64,000 nucleotides of DNA, taken from positions 45,613,158 through 45,677,157 of the forward strand of contig NC_089224.1 of the NCBI RefSeq assembly GCF_963924675.1, read 5' to 3'. Under the pieces are notes generated by a model. The model saw only the letters and a list, made by a program, of their open reading frames with translations, searched no databases and was not told the origin of the DNA. This DNA is from Phocoena phocoena. Taxonomy: Eukaryota; Chordata; Mammalia; Artiodactyla; Phocoenidae. The translations under genes were made by a program, and so were the position numbers. How positions within the stretch are numbered: the first letter of the stretch is position 1; every line of letters begins with the position of its first letter. Shown piece by piece: positions 1-11,893 of this stretch.

Positions 1-352
1 ATGTGGAATCTTAAAAAAATGATACAAATGAAGTTATTTACAATACAGAAACGGACCCACAGACTAACAGAAGAAACTTATGGTTACCAGGGGGGAAGGG
101 TGGGGGAGGGATAGTTGGGGAGTTTAGGATTGACATGTACACAATGCTATATTTGGGATGGATGGCCAACAGGGACTTACTGTATAGCACAGGGAACTCT
201 GCTCAATATTATGTGGCCACCTAGATGGGAGGAGAGTTTGAGAAAGAATGGACGCATGAATGTGTGTGGCTGAATCACTTTGCTGTACACCTGAGGCTAG
301 CACAGCATTGTTAATCAAATATACTCCAGTATGAAATAAAAAGTTAAAAAAA
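1..352 (+). mobile_element. L1 3' end (cetartiodactyl type), unit 1, cut by window start
   Basis: This is the 3' untranslated end of a LINE-1 of the cetartiodactyl (L1-BT-like) type. It is recognised from the 'atgtggaatcttaaaaaa' start, the purine-rich 'accagggg.gaagggtgggggaggg' block, the 'tgtatagcacagggaactctgctcaatatt' stretch and the ending 'gaaataaaaagttaaaaaa'. The copy is 5'-truncated and non-coding. It recurs at 26111 and 52238 as part of the tandem duplication, so it serves as the unit marker. Confidence 0.85.
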
Positions 353-1156
353 TCTCATCCTGTAGTTCTGCCTTAAAAGAAAGAAAACAGTCAAGTTTGG
401 ATATTTATTCTCAGACTCAGTGGTATTATGATTTCATGTATTTTTATTGTTCATTTGCTGAAATAAAGAAAATTTTAAAAAAACACAGAAACCCACAATC
501 AGACCCAAATTCTTATTCCACAAGTTCAGCTTGGGGAAGATGACACGGATGTCACTCAGAGTTCACAGCATCATAGACTGTTGGAAAGAAGCATTCAAAT
601 GGATGCCCAAAGGCATAGCCTATGAGGAAAATATCCACAAATGTAGACACAAGTTGTTTCCTTATTGCCTGAGGGAGACGAGAAAAGTATGATCAGGCAG
701 CTCCTTGCAAGTACTTGAGGATGACTGAAGAGAAAATGGAGAGCAACTCTTCCATTTGCGTCCAGGCCCAGACTCTCATCCTGATCTTCTAAGTATTGAA
801 AATGCAAACTTGAAGAAGAAAATATTCCTGCAAATGATCTCTAAAAAAATATCTCACACAATATTCCATTATCACGTCCCTTGTAGAACCATGAAGAATT
901 TCCAAAGTCTCTGTAGATTATCGTCCTTTCATATCATATCTAACTAATATATGTTGGTATTCTTCCTTCTCCTATTACTATCATCACTGGTCCCTTCATG
1001 AGTATGTATTGAGCTCCTGAAATGACAGGGACTGGACTAGCTGTCTAGGAACCGGGCTTGGGTAAGATGATGCCTCTCACTTTAGGTATTTTACAGACCT
1101 CTGCGAGGTATTCTGAGGACACAATAGGTCAGGTCATGTCTTACTATTTGGGCTTC
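353..1156. other. Intergenic, nothing recognised
   Basis: AT-rich, non-coding sequence. Short open frames here have no recognisable protein features. The counterparts at 26497-27300 and 52622-53425 are near-copies from the duplication, so conservation among them says nothing about function. Confidence 0.6.
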
Positions 1157-1500
1157 TTCAACAAAAGAGCATAGACTGGGTGGTTTGTAAAGAGCAGAAA
1201 TGTATTGCTCACAGTTCTAGAGTCTGGAAATCCAAGATCTGGGTGTCCGCGTGGTCCAGTTCTGGTGAGAGCCTGCTTCAGGTCTCACACTGCAGAGTTC
1301 TCCTTGTATCATCATACAGCAGGAGAGGGCGGCATTTATCTCTGAACTCTTTGATAAGGGTGCTAATTCCATTCGTGAGGCCTCCATCTTCCCACCTTAA
1401 TCAGGTCCCAAAGGGCCAGCCACCTGATACCATCACTTTGGGGGTTAGGACTTCCAAATACGAATTGTGTGGGGACGGAAACATTCAGACCAGAAAGGGC
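1157..1500. repeat. Ancient interspersed repeat, family not assigned
   Basis: The sequence runs from 'catagactgggtggtttgtaaa' through 'ctcacagttctagag' to 'gggggttaggacttccaaata' and 'gggga.ggaaacattcag'. I recognise this as an old mammalian interspersed repeat pattern but cannot name the family with certainty. A 124-residue open frame at 1180-1554 lies inside it and is treated as chance. Copies are at about 27301-27644 and 53429-53770. Confidence 0.6.
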
Positions 1501-3640
1501 ATTGAAGGCTACATGTCTTGGCAACCAGAAGACAGAATATATTCATGTAAATAAAGAAGAAGGAGCCATTTATCAGGCCAAAAGAGCAGACCGAGGACTC
1601 AGAATCCAAACTCTTGACTTTCAACCTGCAGTAATGCTTTAATTATTATGTGTCAAAATTTGGAAATCAAACTGAAATGGACCCCATCGTCCCTTGAAAG
1701 GGAATGAAGACACAGGATGAAAATGATCATTCATCAGTCTTTGTGAGGAGTCTCCAAAGAATCTCAGGATATAGGTAGTCATTGCCACATCCGTAAAGAT
1801 CCACCAAAGAGTAACCTGGTTAATTGTCTGGTTGCTGTGACCTGTGTGAATCAGGGAGAGTTTGAGTTCAGATACATGGCTCTGTATGTGACACCAATCT
1901 GGTTATTTTCTGTCATGACCTAGTAGAGGACAAATTAGCGACGAGGCCATCCTCTGAGTTTAATAGAGTGCCGGGCCAAGGCTGAAAATTGTGCTGCTCT
2001 TTCAACTTGAATCCCCAGAGCCATATGCACCTTGAAGGAAAGAGAATCCTAGTGGTTTTAGCAACAAACTCAGTAGGCATGACTGATACCAGTAGGAGTA
2101 GAGTGGGAATACCAGCCACTGTCTATTATAATCCCAGCAAATACGACCGTGATAAAGGAAAATAGCTTGGTCATTCGTAACTGCCTTCCAGTGGGAGGAG
2201 AACATCTGAGAAACTGCTTTAGTAAAAAGTACCTGTTGCGTGATTACACTGGGCCTGGTGCCGAGGATACCACAGAGAATACGAAAGAGTCCAGTTGCTA
2301 CAGAGCTGATTTGCCAAAGATAGTCACATACCTATTATTTATTGAAAGATCGGAATTACAGAGGGCTGAGGCCACAGAACATCCACTGCAAAATAAAAGA
2401 ATTCATGATCAGAGTTGAAAGTTAATTCTTTCCATGATACCAATCAATATTTATCCAGTTCTCAATTAATTACAAAGATGGTTTTCTTTTGTTTGAAAAG
2501 AATAGGCTTGGATTGGAACCTCTGACAGTCCTTTGGGGAATCTGAAATTCAATGCAAAAATACAGAGAAAGATGCAAACCGATGATGATTCCTAAATCAT
2601 CTGGGAGCAGATCGCTCCCACGGGTGCAAACATTAGTTCTTAGGGGTGCGAACAAATCTTAGCTACTACAATGGTGGGTGGCATTCCAAAGGTCAACCCT
2701 ATCCAGCAAAATCTCATTCCTCTGTATTCATTTTTCTCTTTGGGTTTTCTTGTGTATGAGATGAGAGGCATTGACATTGAGTGCATGGAAGATACACAAT
2801 ATGCAGGATCAATGCTACAAGCTATGGTGGCTTGATGTTTCATTAGAGGACTTTCTCTCCATCATATGCTTGAACACAAAGTCATAATGTGAGAGGTGCC
2901 CTCTGCTTACTTATGAGCTGTCCTTGTCTGTCTTGTGGATTTTGCTTATGTTTGAGCCTCAGTGTGATGTGGGCATCGGGAATTAAGCACAAATAGGTTG
3001 TATTTTATTATTTAATTCTAAAAAAGATATCTAGGAGATCAATAATTACGTCTAGTCCTAAAGAGAAAAAGTTGTTGACAATATCTAGAGGAATATCTAG
3101 CAGCTAGTGAAGTTAGAAATCATTTTATGATATGAATCAAAACTAATAATTACTTAAAAATAAACGTTAAGAAAATCATTTAAATTTTCAATGCTTTTAG
3201 CAGTTTTGATAGATTTTAAAATATATCTATACAATGGTATTCTTGTGAAGTATCTGTATAAATTTTTAGTGAATATGTAATTTGATACATTCCTATTTAT
3301 TAAGTAAATGTATTACATTAAAAGTCATTCTGCACACTTAACCAAAATGTTAAATTAATTGCAGTAGCTTTTACAGCTAATTTTTAGCCTAATTTTTTTT
3401 GTCATACTCACCCCTGCATCAAATAAAAAGAAAAGACTTTTCACTTTCTTTTTCTATTTATAAAGTAGAGATATGCATGGAGTACACATCAATGTACACA
3501 GTATATCTGTGTATCAAAATTTCATAGGGGGGCCATATGGAAAAAAAATATCTAGAAAGGTTCTGTGGGCAGGAGAAGGGGAGGCAAGGATAAAAAACAG
3601 TGGTTGAGAAACCCTGCCCTAACCTATCTGAAGAGTGCAA
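1501..3640. other. Intergenic 5' flank of IFNA copy 1
   Basis: About 2.1 kb of AT-rich non-coding DNA that becomes strongly AT-rich at 3000-3450. Fragments of old repeats may be present around 2200-2400. No gene is recognised. Counterparts are 27645-29784 and 53771-55909. Confidence 0.6.
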
Positions 3641-3716
3641 AATGAAAAGCAAAAACAGAAGTAGAAAGTAAGAGGGAACATTCAGAAAATGGAAACGAAT
3701 GGGTTCCCATTTAAGA
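3641..3716 (+). promoter_or_regulatory. IFNA copy 1 virus-response element and TATA box
   Basis: A run of GAAA-type half sites at 3641-3696 (AATGAAAAGC, GTAGAAAGTA, GAAAATGGAAAC) matches the IRF3/IRF7-binding layout of alpha-interferon promoters. A TATA-like CATTTAAGA follows at 3708-3716. The TATA lies about 95 bp before the ATG, the usual distance in this family. The block is identical in copy 2 and altered in copy 3. Confidence 0.8.
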
Positions 3717-3810
3717 CCCAGGCCTGAAGGAAGGTCTTCAGAGAACCTAGAGAGCAGAGTTCACAGAGTCCCCCACCTCTGCCAGGCCGGCAGCATCTAC
3801 AGGGTCCCCG

Positions 3811-4380
3811 ATGGCCCCAACCGTGTCCTTACTCCTGGCCCTGGTGCTACTCAGCTGCAACTCCAACTGCTCTCTGGGCTGCGACCTGCCTCAGACCCAC
3901 AGCCTGACGAACACGAGGGCCCTGATGCTCCTGCAACAAATGAGGAGAATCTCCCCCTTCTCCTGCCTGAAGGACAGAAATGACTTTGGATTCCCCCAGG
4001 ACGCGTTTGGAGGCAACCAGTTCCAGAAGGCTCAAGCCATCGCTGTCGTCCATGAGATGATCCAGCAGACCTTCCAGCTCTTCAGCACAGAGGGCTCGGC
4101 TGCCGCTTGGGATGAGACCCTCCTGGACAAGTTCTGCACTGCACTTTATCAGCAGCTCACTGACCTGCAAGCCTGTCTGATGCAGGAGGCGGGGCCGGAA
4201 GGGACTCCCCTGCTGAAGGAGGACTCCATCCTGGCTGTGAGGAAATACTTCCACAGAATCACTGTCTATCTGCAAGAGAAGAAGTACAGCCCTTGTGCCT
4301 GGGAGATTGTCAGAGCAGAAGTCATGAGATCCTTCTCTTCATCAACAAACTTGCAAGAAAGCCTCAGGAGGAAGGAATGA
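3811..4380 (+). CDS. IFNA: Interferon alpha, copy 1
   Basis: Intact single-exon gene of 189 residues, the normal length for mammalian alpha interferon. Residues 1-23 are a hydrophobic signal peptide ending SLG, and the mature chain starts CDLPQTHS. Mature cysteines are at 1, 29, 86, 99 and 139; by family knowledge 1-99 and 29-139 pair, and Cys86 is the extra cysteine of some alphas. The [14 protein letters not shown] motif and the family signature [19 protein letters not shown] (residues 146-164) are present. No N-glycosylation sequon is visible. The product is a secreted antiviral cytokine acting through IFNAR1/IFNAR2 and JAK-STAT signalling. The ATG at 3811 has a good context (G at +4) and sits about 95 bp after the TATA. 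The coding sequence is identical to copy 2. Which alpha subtype this is cannot be told from the window. Confidence 0.97.
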   Translation: MAPTVSLLLALVLLSCNSNCSLGCDLPQTHSLTNTRALMLLQQMRRISPFSCLKDRNDFGFPQDAFGGNQFQKAQAIAVVHEMIQQTFQLFSTEGSAAAWDETLLDKFCTALYQQLTDLQACLMQEAGPEGTPLLKEDSILAVRKYFHRITVYLQEKKYSPCAWEIVRAEVMRSFSSSTNLQESLRRKE

Positions 4381-4569
4381 CACACACCTGGTTCAACACG
4401 GAAATGATTCTCACTAACGAGACCACACTTCACCTGTGCTGCCATGTCAAAGACTCTCATTTCTGCTCTCATCATGTCCTGAATTGAATTAATTTGTCAT
4501 GTGTTTTCAGGAATATTAAGCAACATGATGATCTACGCTACAGGCACTCGTCCCTCATAGATGCCCATG

Positions 4570-4760
4570 CTGATCTATCTACTTACTTACCTACTTAAAT
4601 ATTTAGTTATCTATTTTAATATTTATTTTACTATTTATAAAGATTTAAATTATTTTTATTTACATAATATTATGTGCATGTATACATTGTGGTTAAGAGA
4701 AAAAATATATACTTTGTATTAACTCAGTTTACGAGTTTTCTTTGTTCATTAAATTCTTAC
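4570..4760 (+). promoter_or_regulatory. IFNA copy 1 3' UTR AU-rich element and ATTAAA signal
   Basis: Several ATTTA pentamers occur in the AT-rich stretch 4600-4665, the typical mRNA-destabilising element of interferon transcripts. ATTAAA at 4748-4753 is the likely polyadenylation hexamer, a variant known in alpha-interferon genes. The exact 3' end is not determined. Confidence 0.6.
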
Positions 4761-4811
4761 TAGAGAAAACTTCCTGTTTTGCTTTTTTTCTTTAAAAAAG
4801 AAACACCAAGG

Positions 4812-5018
4812 AGCTTCCCTGGTGGCACAGTGGTTGAGAGTCCGCCTGCTGATGCAGGGTACACAGGTTCGTGCCCCGGTCTGGGAAGATCCCACATGCC
4901 GTGGAGCAGCTGGGCCCGTGAGCCATGGCCGCTGAGCCTGTGTGTCCAGAGCCTGTGCTCTGCAATGGGAGAGGCCAAAACAGTGAGAGGCCCGCGTACC
5001 ACCAAAAAAAAAAAAAGA
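4812..5018 (+). mobile_element. CHR-type SINE (young form)
   Basis: tRNA-derived SINE starting 'gcttccctggtggcacagtggttgagag' and ending 'gaggcccgcgtacc' plus an A tail. It is flanked by the target-site duplication AAGAAACACCAAG (4798-4810 and 5019-5031). The corresponding site beside alpha copy 3 (about 57030-57050) is empty. Confidence 0.9.
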
Positions 5019-5247
5019 AAGAAACACCAAGCCTGAATGTGCAACCTGATTAAAGAATGTATCTTACAATTCCTTGACCCATCATTACAATTTTCACATT
5101 AGAAATAAAAATAGACTTCTTCTAGCCAGGTCGTGTGTTGCCCTCAGGACCTAGAGGTGAACATAACTAATCCAATTCTGCTTTGGGTAACTTTGATTGT
5201 TTTTTTGAAAGGAAAGTAACCTAAAAACAATAATCAGTTGATACAGG

Positions 5248-5492
5248 GACTTCCTTGGTGGTACAGTGTTTAAGACTCTGCTCTCCCAATACAGGGGGCC
5301 CGGATTCCATCCCTGGTCAGGGAACTAGATCCTGCATGCCGCGACTAAGAGCCCACATGCCGCAAGCAACTAAAGGATCCTGAATGCTGCAACCAAAGAT
5401 CCCGAATGCCGTGATGAAGATCCTGCACGCAGGAATGAAGATCCCGTGTGCCGCAACAAAGACCTGGCGCAGCCAAATAAATAAATAAGCAG
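5248..5492 (+). mobile_element. CHR-type SINE, older form
   Basis: Starts 'gggacttccttggtggtacagtg' and ends 'agccaaataaataaataag'. The middle holds degenerate repeats of the type 'aagatcc.gcatgccgcaa'. It is more diverged than the neighbouring SINE at 4812, so probably older. Copy in unit 2 at about 31391-31634. Confidence 0.85.
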
Positions 5493-7360
5493 TTTTAAAA
5501 AATCAGTTAATTCACAATTAAATTTAATTATTTTTAAAATAGTACTAATGTGTAGTAGAAATTAATATCAGTTAAATTTAGTGCTACAGTGAGAAGGTGG
5601 GAAAATGGAATTCCCCCAGCAGAAGGTAGATCATGTCATGCGTGGATATAGAAATTAAAGCAGTAGCTATTACCTATAGTTAACTAGTAGACATTTCAGT
5701 GCAAATGTCCATTGGATACTGGAGATGGCAATTTATAAGCAATTCCGTGAAGTGTAAAGCATGGAACAGGAGAAGGGATCAAATAGGAGGAGAGTATAAT
5801 GAGAAAAGGACTGAAAATTGAATACTAAGACCTCAACGTTAAAAGGGAGGGAACGCTACAAAGGAAAGCAAGGGGAATGGCCATATGTTAACAGGACAAG
5901 AGAGAAAGGTGAGAAGACCATGTTTGAAAGACTGAAACTGCTTAGAAGATTCAATGCCTTCGTGAAAACGTAGATGGAAAGTGCTCCTACATTGGGAAAA
6001 GAGATGGCATTGGTCACTTAGTGACAGCTTGTTTGGTAGAATTAATCAGCAGAACCCATACTGGAGCAAGAGGAAGGGTAACAAGGGAAGAACTTCCATT
6101 GTCATTATTTCACCTGGGGGGTCACTTTACTTCTTTCACTCTCATCATAGTCAGATTTGCATTTGTTTTCCTTTTACCTCAGTACATCAAATGCAAGAAG
6201 AGCTTTCCAAGAAAGTTGAATGGAGAAGCAAATCAATGATGTATTGAACATTATGGAAAATCATGGTATGGGCCCTTTATGTTTCCATTTTTGCTTCCCT
6301 CTTAAGATACTCAACTCAAGATGATAAAGGAAGTAATTCAGTAGTAGCAAGACAAACCCTGCCCAGAAAAATACTAAATGAAAAAGAACGTATAACATTA
6401 CAAAGACTCTGACACCAGGAAAGCAGAGAAGGCTAATTTTATCTAGCATCCTATGCCCTACATTTTCACCACCCTACGTCTTCACCGGGAGATGGAGAAT
6501 GATGAACGAAGAGGCTCAGTAGAAATGTACTGAATCGTCTAATGATGCTTAATAATTACTTCAATATAAGGGTCTGACACGAGGTCAGTAGAAGCTTCTG
6601 CTGGGAGGTCTAATGGAAAATCTAAGAATACTCTTTGTTAATAATTATTTGGAATAATTATTATGAACTCTGTACTAATGATAAAATGGTGAACAAGATA
6701 TAGACCTGTCACCTATGGTGGTTACTTGTCAAACAGGTCTAATCAATCCATTTTCAAAAAGACCAGTCCCAAAAGATAAGCCAGCTTCGCTGATATGGAA
6801 AATAAAGAGGGCAGAAACAGAGCCCAGGACTAGAAGTAAACACAGCCAACCTCTTAGCAAGATAAATGTAAATCCTCACCCTAAAGGCCAATTTACCTCA
6901 GTTCCTTTTACCCCATACATCATGTTCAACTTTCAACAGAAACTTACCATACTAAAAGGTGAAAAACAGAGTTTGAAGAGACAGAGCAAGTATCAGAACT
7001 AGACTTATATACAGGAGAGATTTAGAAATGATCAGACTAGGAGTCAAAATGATAGAGACTAACGTGCAAAGGGCTCTAATATAGTCATCTATTTATTCTC
7101 CTACTTTATCTCAGTCATACCATGTATGGTATTTTAAATAGTTCTGTTCATATAATATCATGTTCAACTTTATAGTGTATTCAATATAATAAAATATGCT
7201 TACCTCTATATTGTTTCAAATTATTTTCTTGTTTAATTTATGAAACTCTCCCCCAGATGACATCTTGGATATTTTTAGTCTAACAAAAAGAAGTAGCTTT
7301 AATTTGCAAGGCATACTGAAACATGGATGGTAAATTCTACTCATCATTCATTTATTTCAG
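5493..7360. other. Intergenic, nothing recognised
   Basis: Unique-looking AT-rich sequence without a recognisable gene or named repeat. Open frames of up to 95 codons here have no signal peptide, domain or biased composition that would support a gene. Counterpart 31635-33503. Confidence 0.6.
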
Positions 7361-7372
7361 TGGTTTATATTT

Positions 7373-7590
7373 TATATATATATATATATTTTTTTTTTGC
7401 AGTACGTGGGCCTCTCACTGTTGCGGCCCCTCCCGCTGCGGAGCACGGGCTCCGGACGCGCAGGCTCAGCGGCCATGGCTCACGGGCCCAGCCGCTCCGC
7501 GGCACGTGGGATCCTCCCGGACCGGGGCACGAACCCGCGTTCCCCGCCTCGGCAGGCGGACTCTCAACCACTGCGCCAGCAGGGAAGCCC
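7373..7590 (-). mobile_element. CHR-type SINE, CpG-rich, inserted at a (TA)n tract
   Basis: Reverse orientation: a T run at 7389-7398, then 'gcagtacgtgggcctctcactg' and ending 'ccagcagggaagccc'. Very rich in CpG, which suggests a young insertion. It sits next to a (TA)n microsatellite at 7373-7388, with 'tatattttat' duplicated on both sides as the likely target-site duplication. Open frames across this block are SINE-derived. Confidence 0.9.
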
Positions 7591-7611
7591 TATATTTTAT
7601 TTTTAAAAATT

Positions 7612-7943
7612 TAATTATTTTTCGCCTGCTGGGTCTTTGTTGCTGTGCGCAGGCTTTCTCTAGTTGTGGCGAGCAGGGGCTACTCTTCGTTGTGATGCAC
7701 GGGCTTCTCATTGCGATGGCTTCTCTTGTTGTGGAGCACGGGCTCTAGGCGTGTGGGTTTCAGTCGTTGCGGCGCGTGGGCTCAGTAGTTGTGGCTCGCG
7801 GGCTCTAGAGCACAGGCTCAGTAGTTGTGGCCCACGGGCTTAGTTGCTCCGTGGCATGTGGGATCTTCCTGGACCAGGGATCGAACCCATGTCCCCTGCA
7901 ATGGCAGGCAGATTCTTAATCACTGCACCAGCGGGGAAGTCCC
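7612..7943 (-). mobile_element. Long CHR-type SINE (CHRL-like)
   Basis: Reverse-oriented long SINE from 'ctgggtctttgttgctgtgcgcaggctttctctagttgtgg' to 'accagcggggaagtccc'. It holds repeated 'cgggctctag...cagtagttgtgg' modules. It lies only 22 bp from the younger SINE at 7390-7590. Unit 2 copy at 33756-34087. Confidence 0.88.
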
Positions 7944-8490
7944 AGGTTATATTTTAAAACTTCATATTTCTATATCGGATATATGATAGTTCTGAGAATA
8001 CAGAGGTGAAAAAAGAAAATGCCAAACCTATTCTTCTGGAGAGTTCTGTTTGGAAAAGATAAAAGATATAAAAAAAGTAATCATGCTAAATTATTTCAAT
8101 TAAGTTTCCTATTACAATGAGAGATAGGGAAAAGGGGATTCTCTCACCAGAATTTGGAATGAGGCATCTCAAGAAGGGGAGAAAGCACATGGACTCCATA
8201 AAGTGGCCAAGAAACATCTAAAGACAGACTTCCCATTGGAAGCAGCATATGTGGATGTCATTCCGAAGGAGTAGAGTGTAGGACGAGATGACGACCGAAA
8301 GCTCATGAGGACCTTCAACTTTTAAGAGTGAGAAAGAGAAGGAGAGTCTGAAGAGGGCACAAAGGCGGAGTAGCCAGTGCACTTAGGAGTCAACCAAGGA
8401 AAAATAATCTTCAGAAAGCACCAAAGAAGAAAACAAAGAGCTTGAGAATTACAGAGGATGGAAGTTAAATAATTATTTATATGTGATATG
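7944..8490. other. Intergenic, nothing recognised
   Basis: AT- and purine-rich non-coding sequence. I see no gene or named repeat. Counterpart 34088-34634. Confidence 0.55.
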
Positions 8491-8494
8491 GGTT

Positions 8495-8690
8495 TCTGCA
8501 TTGAGTCTAGATTCTGCCAGGACACACGTGTGATGCTGGGGAATCACTTAACTTCCCTGAGTCTCAGTTTCCTCAAATATAAAGTACGGAAAATATTCCT
8601 AGAGTTGTATTGAATATTAGACCAACCAGAATATTTAAGAACACTTAGCAGAGTATCATCCACAGAGTGAGGGCTAAACAGGTACTGAGT
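8495..8690 (+). mobile_element. MIR SINE fragment
   Basis: Contains the MIR core pattern 'gaatcacttaacttccctgagtctcagtttcctcaaatataaa' followed by 'gagttgtattgaatatta' and 'cacttagcagagt'. Ancient mammalian repeat. Unit 2 copy at about 34639-34834. Confidence 0.7.
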
Positions 8691-11230
8691 TGTTGCCTAT
8701 ATTTTTCATATAGGTCTAAATGGGAAAAATGAATTCTCCTCCCCGCCTCTCTGTCACTGACTGCAAAACAATGACAGCCTAAAAATCAGAACTGGGAGAA
8801 AGGGTGTCATCAATTGTATGTAATTTTATATACAATAATATACATATATGGTACATATATATGAATACATAGTATAAAATATGCTACATATAAAATATAC
8901 CATATATCTATCTGCTGATTCTGATACAAGGCACAATTCCCCTTCCTCTCTGTTTTCCTGGATCCCATTCTTTCACTAAAATATCACAATCATTCAGTTC
9001 CTCCGGGTGTAGAAATCCATAGTGTACTTTCCCCATTCACTCTGCATTAAGCTGTACTGCCCATTCATACAGCTGTTTCTTTCTCCATTAGGGTTTCTGG
9101 CTGTCAATTTCCCCTTAAGACTACAAAGCCACCAATGGAAAGCAGAAGCTGAGAGAAAGTTCTAGCCTTGTCAGAAACTCTCATATGACTCCACACTCCC
9201 CGCCTGCCAAGCACTGCAGGTCCAGACTGTCCACTCTCCCAGAGAAACACAGTAAATAGATGGCACCCTGCCCAACACTGAACAATGGTGGAGAATCCAG
9301 GAGCTCACCTGTGCCTCTATTTGCACACTTCCACGTGCTGACTGCACTAGGAGGAACTCACCTGGTTCAGGACTCTTATTTGCTCAAAAAGCCCAAAGCG
9401 CAGGAAACATGGACTTGAAAGGCAGCAGCAGCTTGAGAACTTGGAAGGAGAACAGAGATGTTTAAAGCGTTCACTGGAACAGCGGCAGGTCCTCAGGACA
9501 TGGAAGAACACAGATGAGCTGCACTGAGGCAAGTGTTTCTCCAGAACATTCCTTTTCAGAGAAGAAAACATTGAGGTGCATGCAATAGCACAGAGTTCTC
9601 CCAGAAAGACGTGGCCACTAGCAGTGTCCCCAGCACTGATACCACAGCAGCCTGCGCAGTCTTGGAAGGGACGAGGGTTACCTCAGTGCCAGCTGCAAAC
9701 TTCTTTTCTCCTTAGGACCCAGCAAGTTATCGCAGAGCAGGGAAGGATATTCCTGGGGAAAATGCAATCCAAGGAATTTCTCACATTCCATCATGATGTC
9801 TTTGCCCCTTTGAAAGACAAACAAAATAAAACATGCTTGAATAGAAGGGACACAGGAAGGGATTTTAATATAATTAGCAACAACTGGGATAGAGCTTTTC
9901 CAGCAGGGCAGGTATCAGTAACATGCACACTGGAAGGTCACAATTTCTACAAGCAACAAAGAGCGAAGTGGAAATTCTTTTATTTAATTTAGGCAATTTG
10001 GGAAGAGGACACTGATGGATCAATCATCTTTCTGTTCTTTCCAGTTGGTGCATACAGCCCTGAGTAGGTACTTTTAAAGTCAGATGGACATTTAAAGTAC
10101 ATTTAGAGGTTTGGAAACCTTCCTAAGGATTAGGATCCTAAAACAAGCAGAAACCATTCCTATATTACTGAAAAATATCATTTTATTAACAAATGATTTT
10201 TTAAATAATATTTTTATTTCAATTCTTCAGTATTATGATGTTTTAATGGGCTGAGGCTAGAAATTTAAATAAAGACAACTATACAAGGCCATGAGGGTGA
10301 CTCTGGAGTTCAAGCCAGACTCTCCCTGCTAAGGAGCCCATTAAAAACCTTCACTGCTTCTGTCTAAGAAGCGCGTATGCTCTTCCGTCTTGGTCATACA
10401 TAAGGCCTCTTCGATACCCACATCTTAACCAACAGTTGGAACAATAAAGAGTAGAGATTCTTATTTGGACTCTATCAGTAAACAAATGGATGTCCAGCCT
10501 GGACGGCAGGTGAGAAATGGAGGTGTCTTCATTGAGAATGAGAACAGCAGGCTGACCTGAGGAGGTCTCCTGGGAAATCAGTGAGGTCCTTCTTGACTGG
10601 AAACAAACGACAACATAAGAGCTGCGAGTTCAGTTTTTTGGGAGGACTTACTGAGGACTATAGCCTGGAGGACAGCCTCTCAGTCAGCTCTGATGAATTT
10701 CTCCAAGCACATAATGGGGACGTCAGTATATACGTGATTGTGGTGAAGAGGATACGTGCAATCAAGGACACATCTTGGTAGAAGGTTGCTGCTACTCATG
10801 AGGAGCATTTGTCACTCTTAATGATTTTAGTGCTTTTCTAAGTATGAGAAGTTGCAAAAAATTGAATTCATAGAATTTTCTCAGGAAATTATCTAACTAT
10901 CTGCAGGCCTATCAGAATAGAGCAGATCTGGGAAAATTGACAGATCAGTTTTCCCAGAGCAGAGAGTGCCCCATTCCTGATCTCCTGTCAGGGCGTGTTG
11001 GGGTAAGGGACTGCTGTGGCTAATGACTTTATTCTTGTAGAACCAGATGGTGAGTGACTTTTTAGTTGTCATCCTGAAGGAGAAACGTCAGAGCTCACAT
11101 GGCTAGAAATTGTTAGGTGCTTTTTTATTTTCTTAAACTCACAAGAAAACTCAAGCGTTAAAAATACATAGATTCCAGGGGTCAGCTCTTCTAGGGTTAA
11201 TAAAGTTATTTTACTATATTTCATTGAAGA
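8691..11230. other. Intergenic, nothing recognised
   Basis: About 2.5 kb without a recognisable gene. A TA-rich simple stretch lies at about 8815-8915. A 138-codon open frame at 9576-9992 has no signal peptide or domain I recognise. The right end, about 11,230, is where identity to unit 2 drops. Counterpart 34835-37374. Confidence 0.55.
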
Positions 11231-11253
11231 AATCACTCACGAAGTCTTAGACT

Positions 11254-11357
11254 TGGCGTTGCGTGGCTTGTGTGATCTCAGTTCCCTCACCGGGGATTGA
11301 ATCGGGGCCACGGCAGTGAGAGTGCCGGATCGTAACCACTAGGCCAGTAGGAAACTT
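11254..11357 (-). mobile_element. Old CHR-type SINE fragment
   Basis: Reverse orientation: 'ggcgttgcgtggcttgtgtgatctcagttccc' to 'cgtaaccactaggccagtaggaaactt'. It matches the tRNA-derived head and body of the SINE but is strongly diverged. A T run follows at about 11359-11374. The unit 1/unit 2 identity change lies just upstream of it. Confidence 0.65.
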
Positions 11358-11766
11358 CTTTTTTTTTTTTTTTTCAATAGGCAGAAAAATCTATTCCCTT
11401 CTAACTACTTAATAGTGATTTTGTCTATTTTGATTAGAACTTAAAGTCAGTTCAGTGGACTCAGACCACACCCCATGTAGCCCTACAAAACCATAGACAG
11501 TAACCCTTTGGCATCTTAAGTGGAATAAGGGTCCTTTGTCATCTCACTGTCCTCTGTCTGCTTATTTTGTTGGTTCCTAAATATCGTGATCACGTGCAGC
11601 CTTCACTTTCTTTAATGGGTGCTTTCAGACAAATCATTGTAAGCACCCTAAGGTTTGCCCTTGTGTCTTTGGTACATTTGGAACAGTTCATTTGTCCAGA
11701 TTTATATTTCTCTCCAGTTGTATAAGTGAGTTTGATCCAATAGGGTTATTGAGAGTGTTGAGTTAA

Positions 11767-11893
11767 TTTTTTTTTCTATTTTTTGGCTGCGCCACGGGGC
11801 ATGCGAGATCTTAGTTCCCCAACCAGGGATCGAACCTGTGCCCCCAGAAGTGGAAACTCGGTGTCTTAACTACTGGACTGCCAGGGAAGTCCC
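11767..11893 (-). mobile_element. CHR-type SINE, short form
   Basis: Reverse orientation from 'ttttttggctgcgccacggggcatgcgagatcttagttcccc' to 'ctggactgccagggaagtccc', the complement of the usual SINE head. Unit 2 copy at 37910-38036. Confidence 0.85.

Noticed and set aside
3847..4275. 142-codon antisense frame over IFNA (and similar ones over the other IFNA and IFNW copies)
   Set aside because: Shadow frames of the GC-rich interferon coding strand.
4812..5018. tRNA gene from the tRNA-like SINE head
   Set aside because: The head only has degenerate box A/B-like sequence within a SINE with A tail and target-site duplication; it is not a tRNA gene.
7323..7748. 140-codon open frames, apparently conserved in both units
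   Set aside because: They consist of two SINEs read in reverse; the similarity between units is due to duplication.
9576..9992. 138-codon open frame present in both units
   Set aside because: No ATG-independent support: no signal peptide, domain or codon bias seen, and identity between units reflects recent duplication only.
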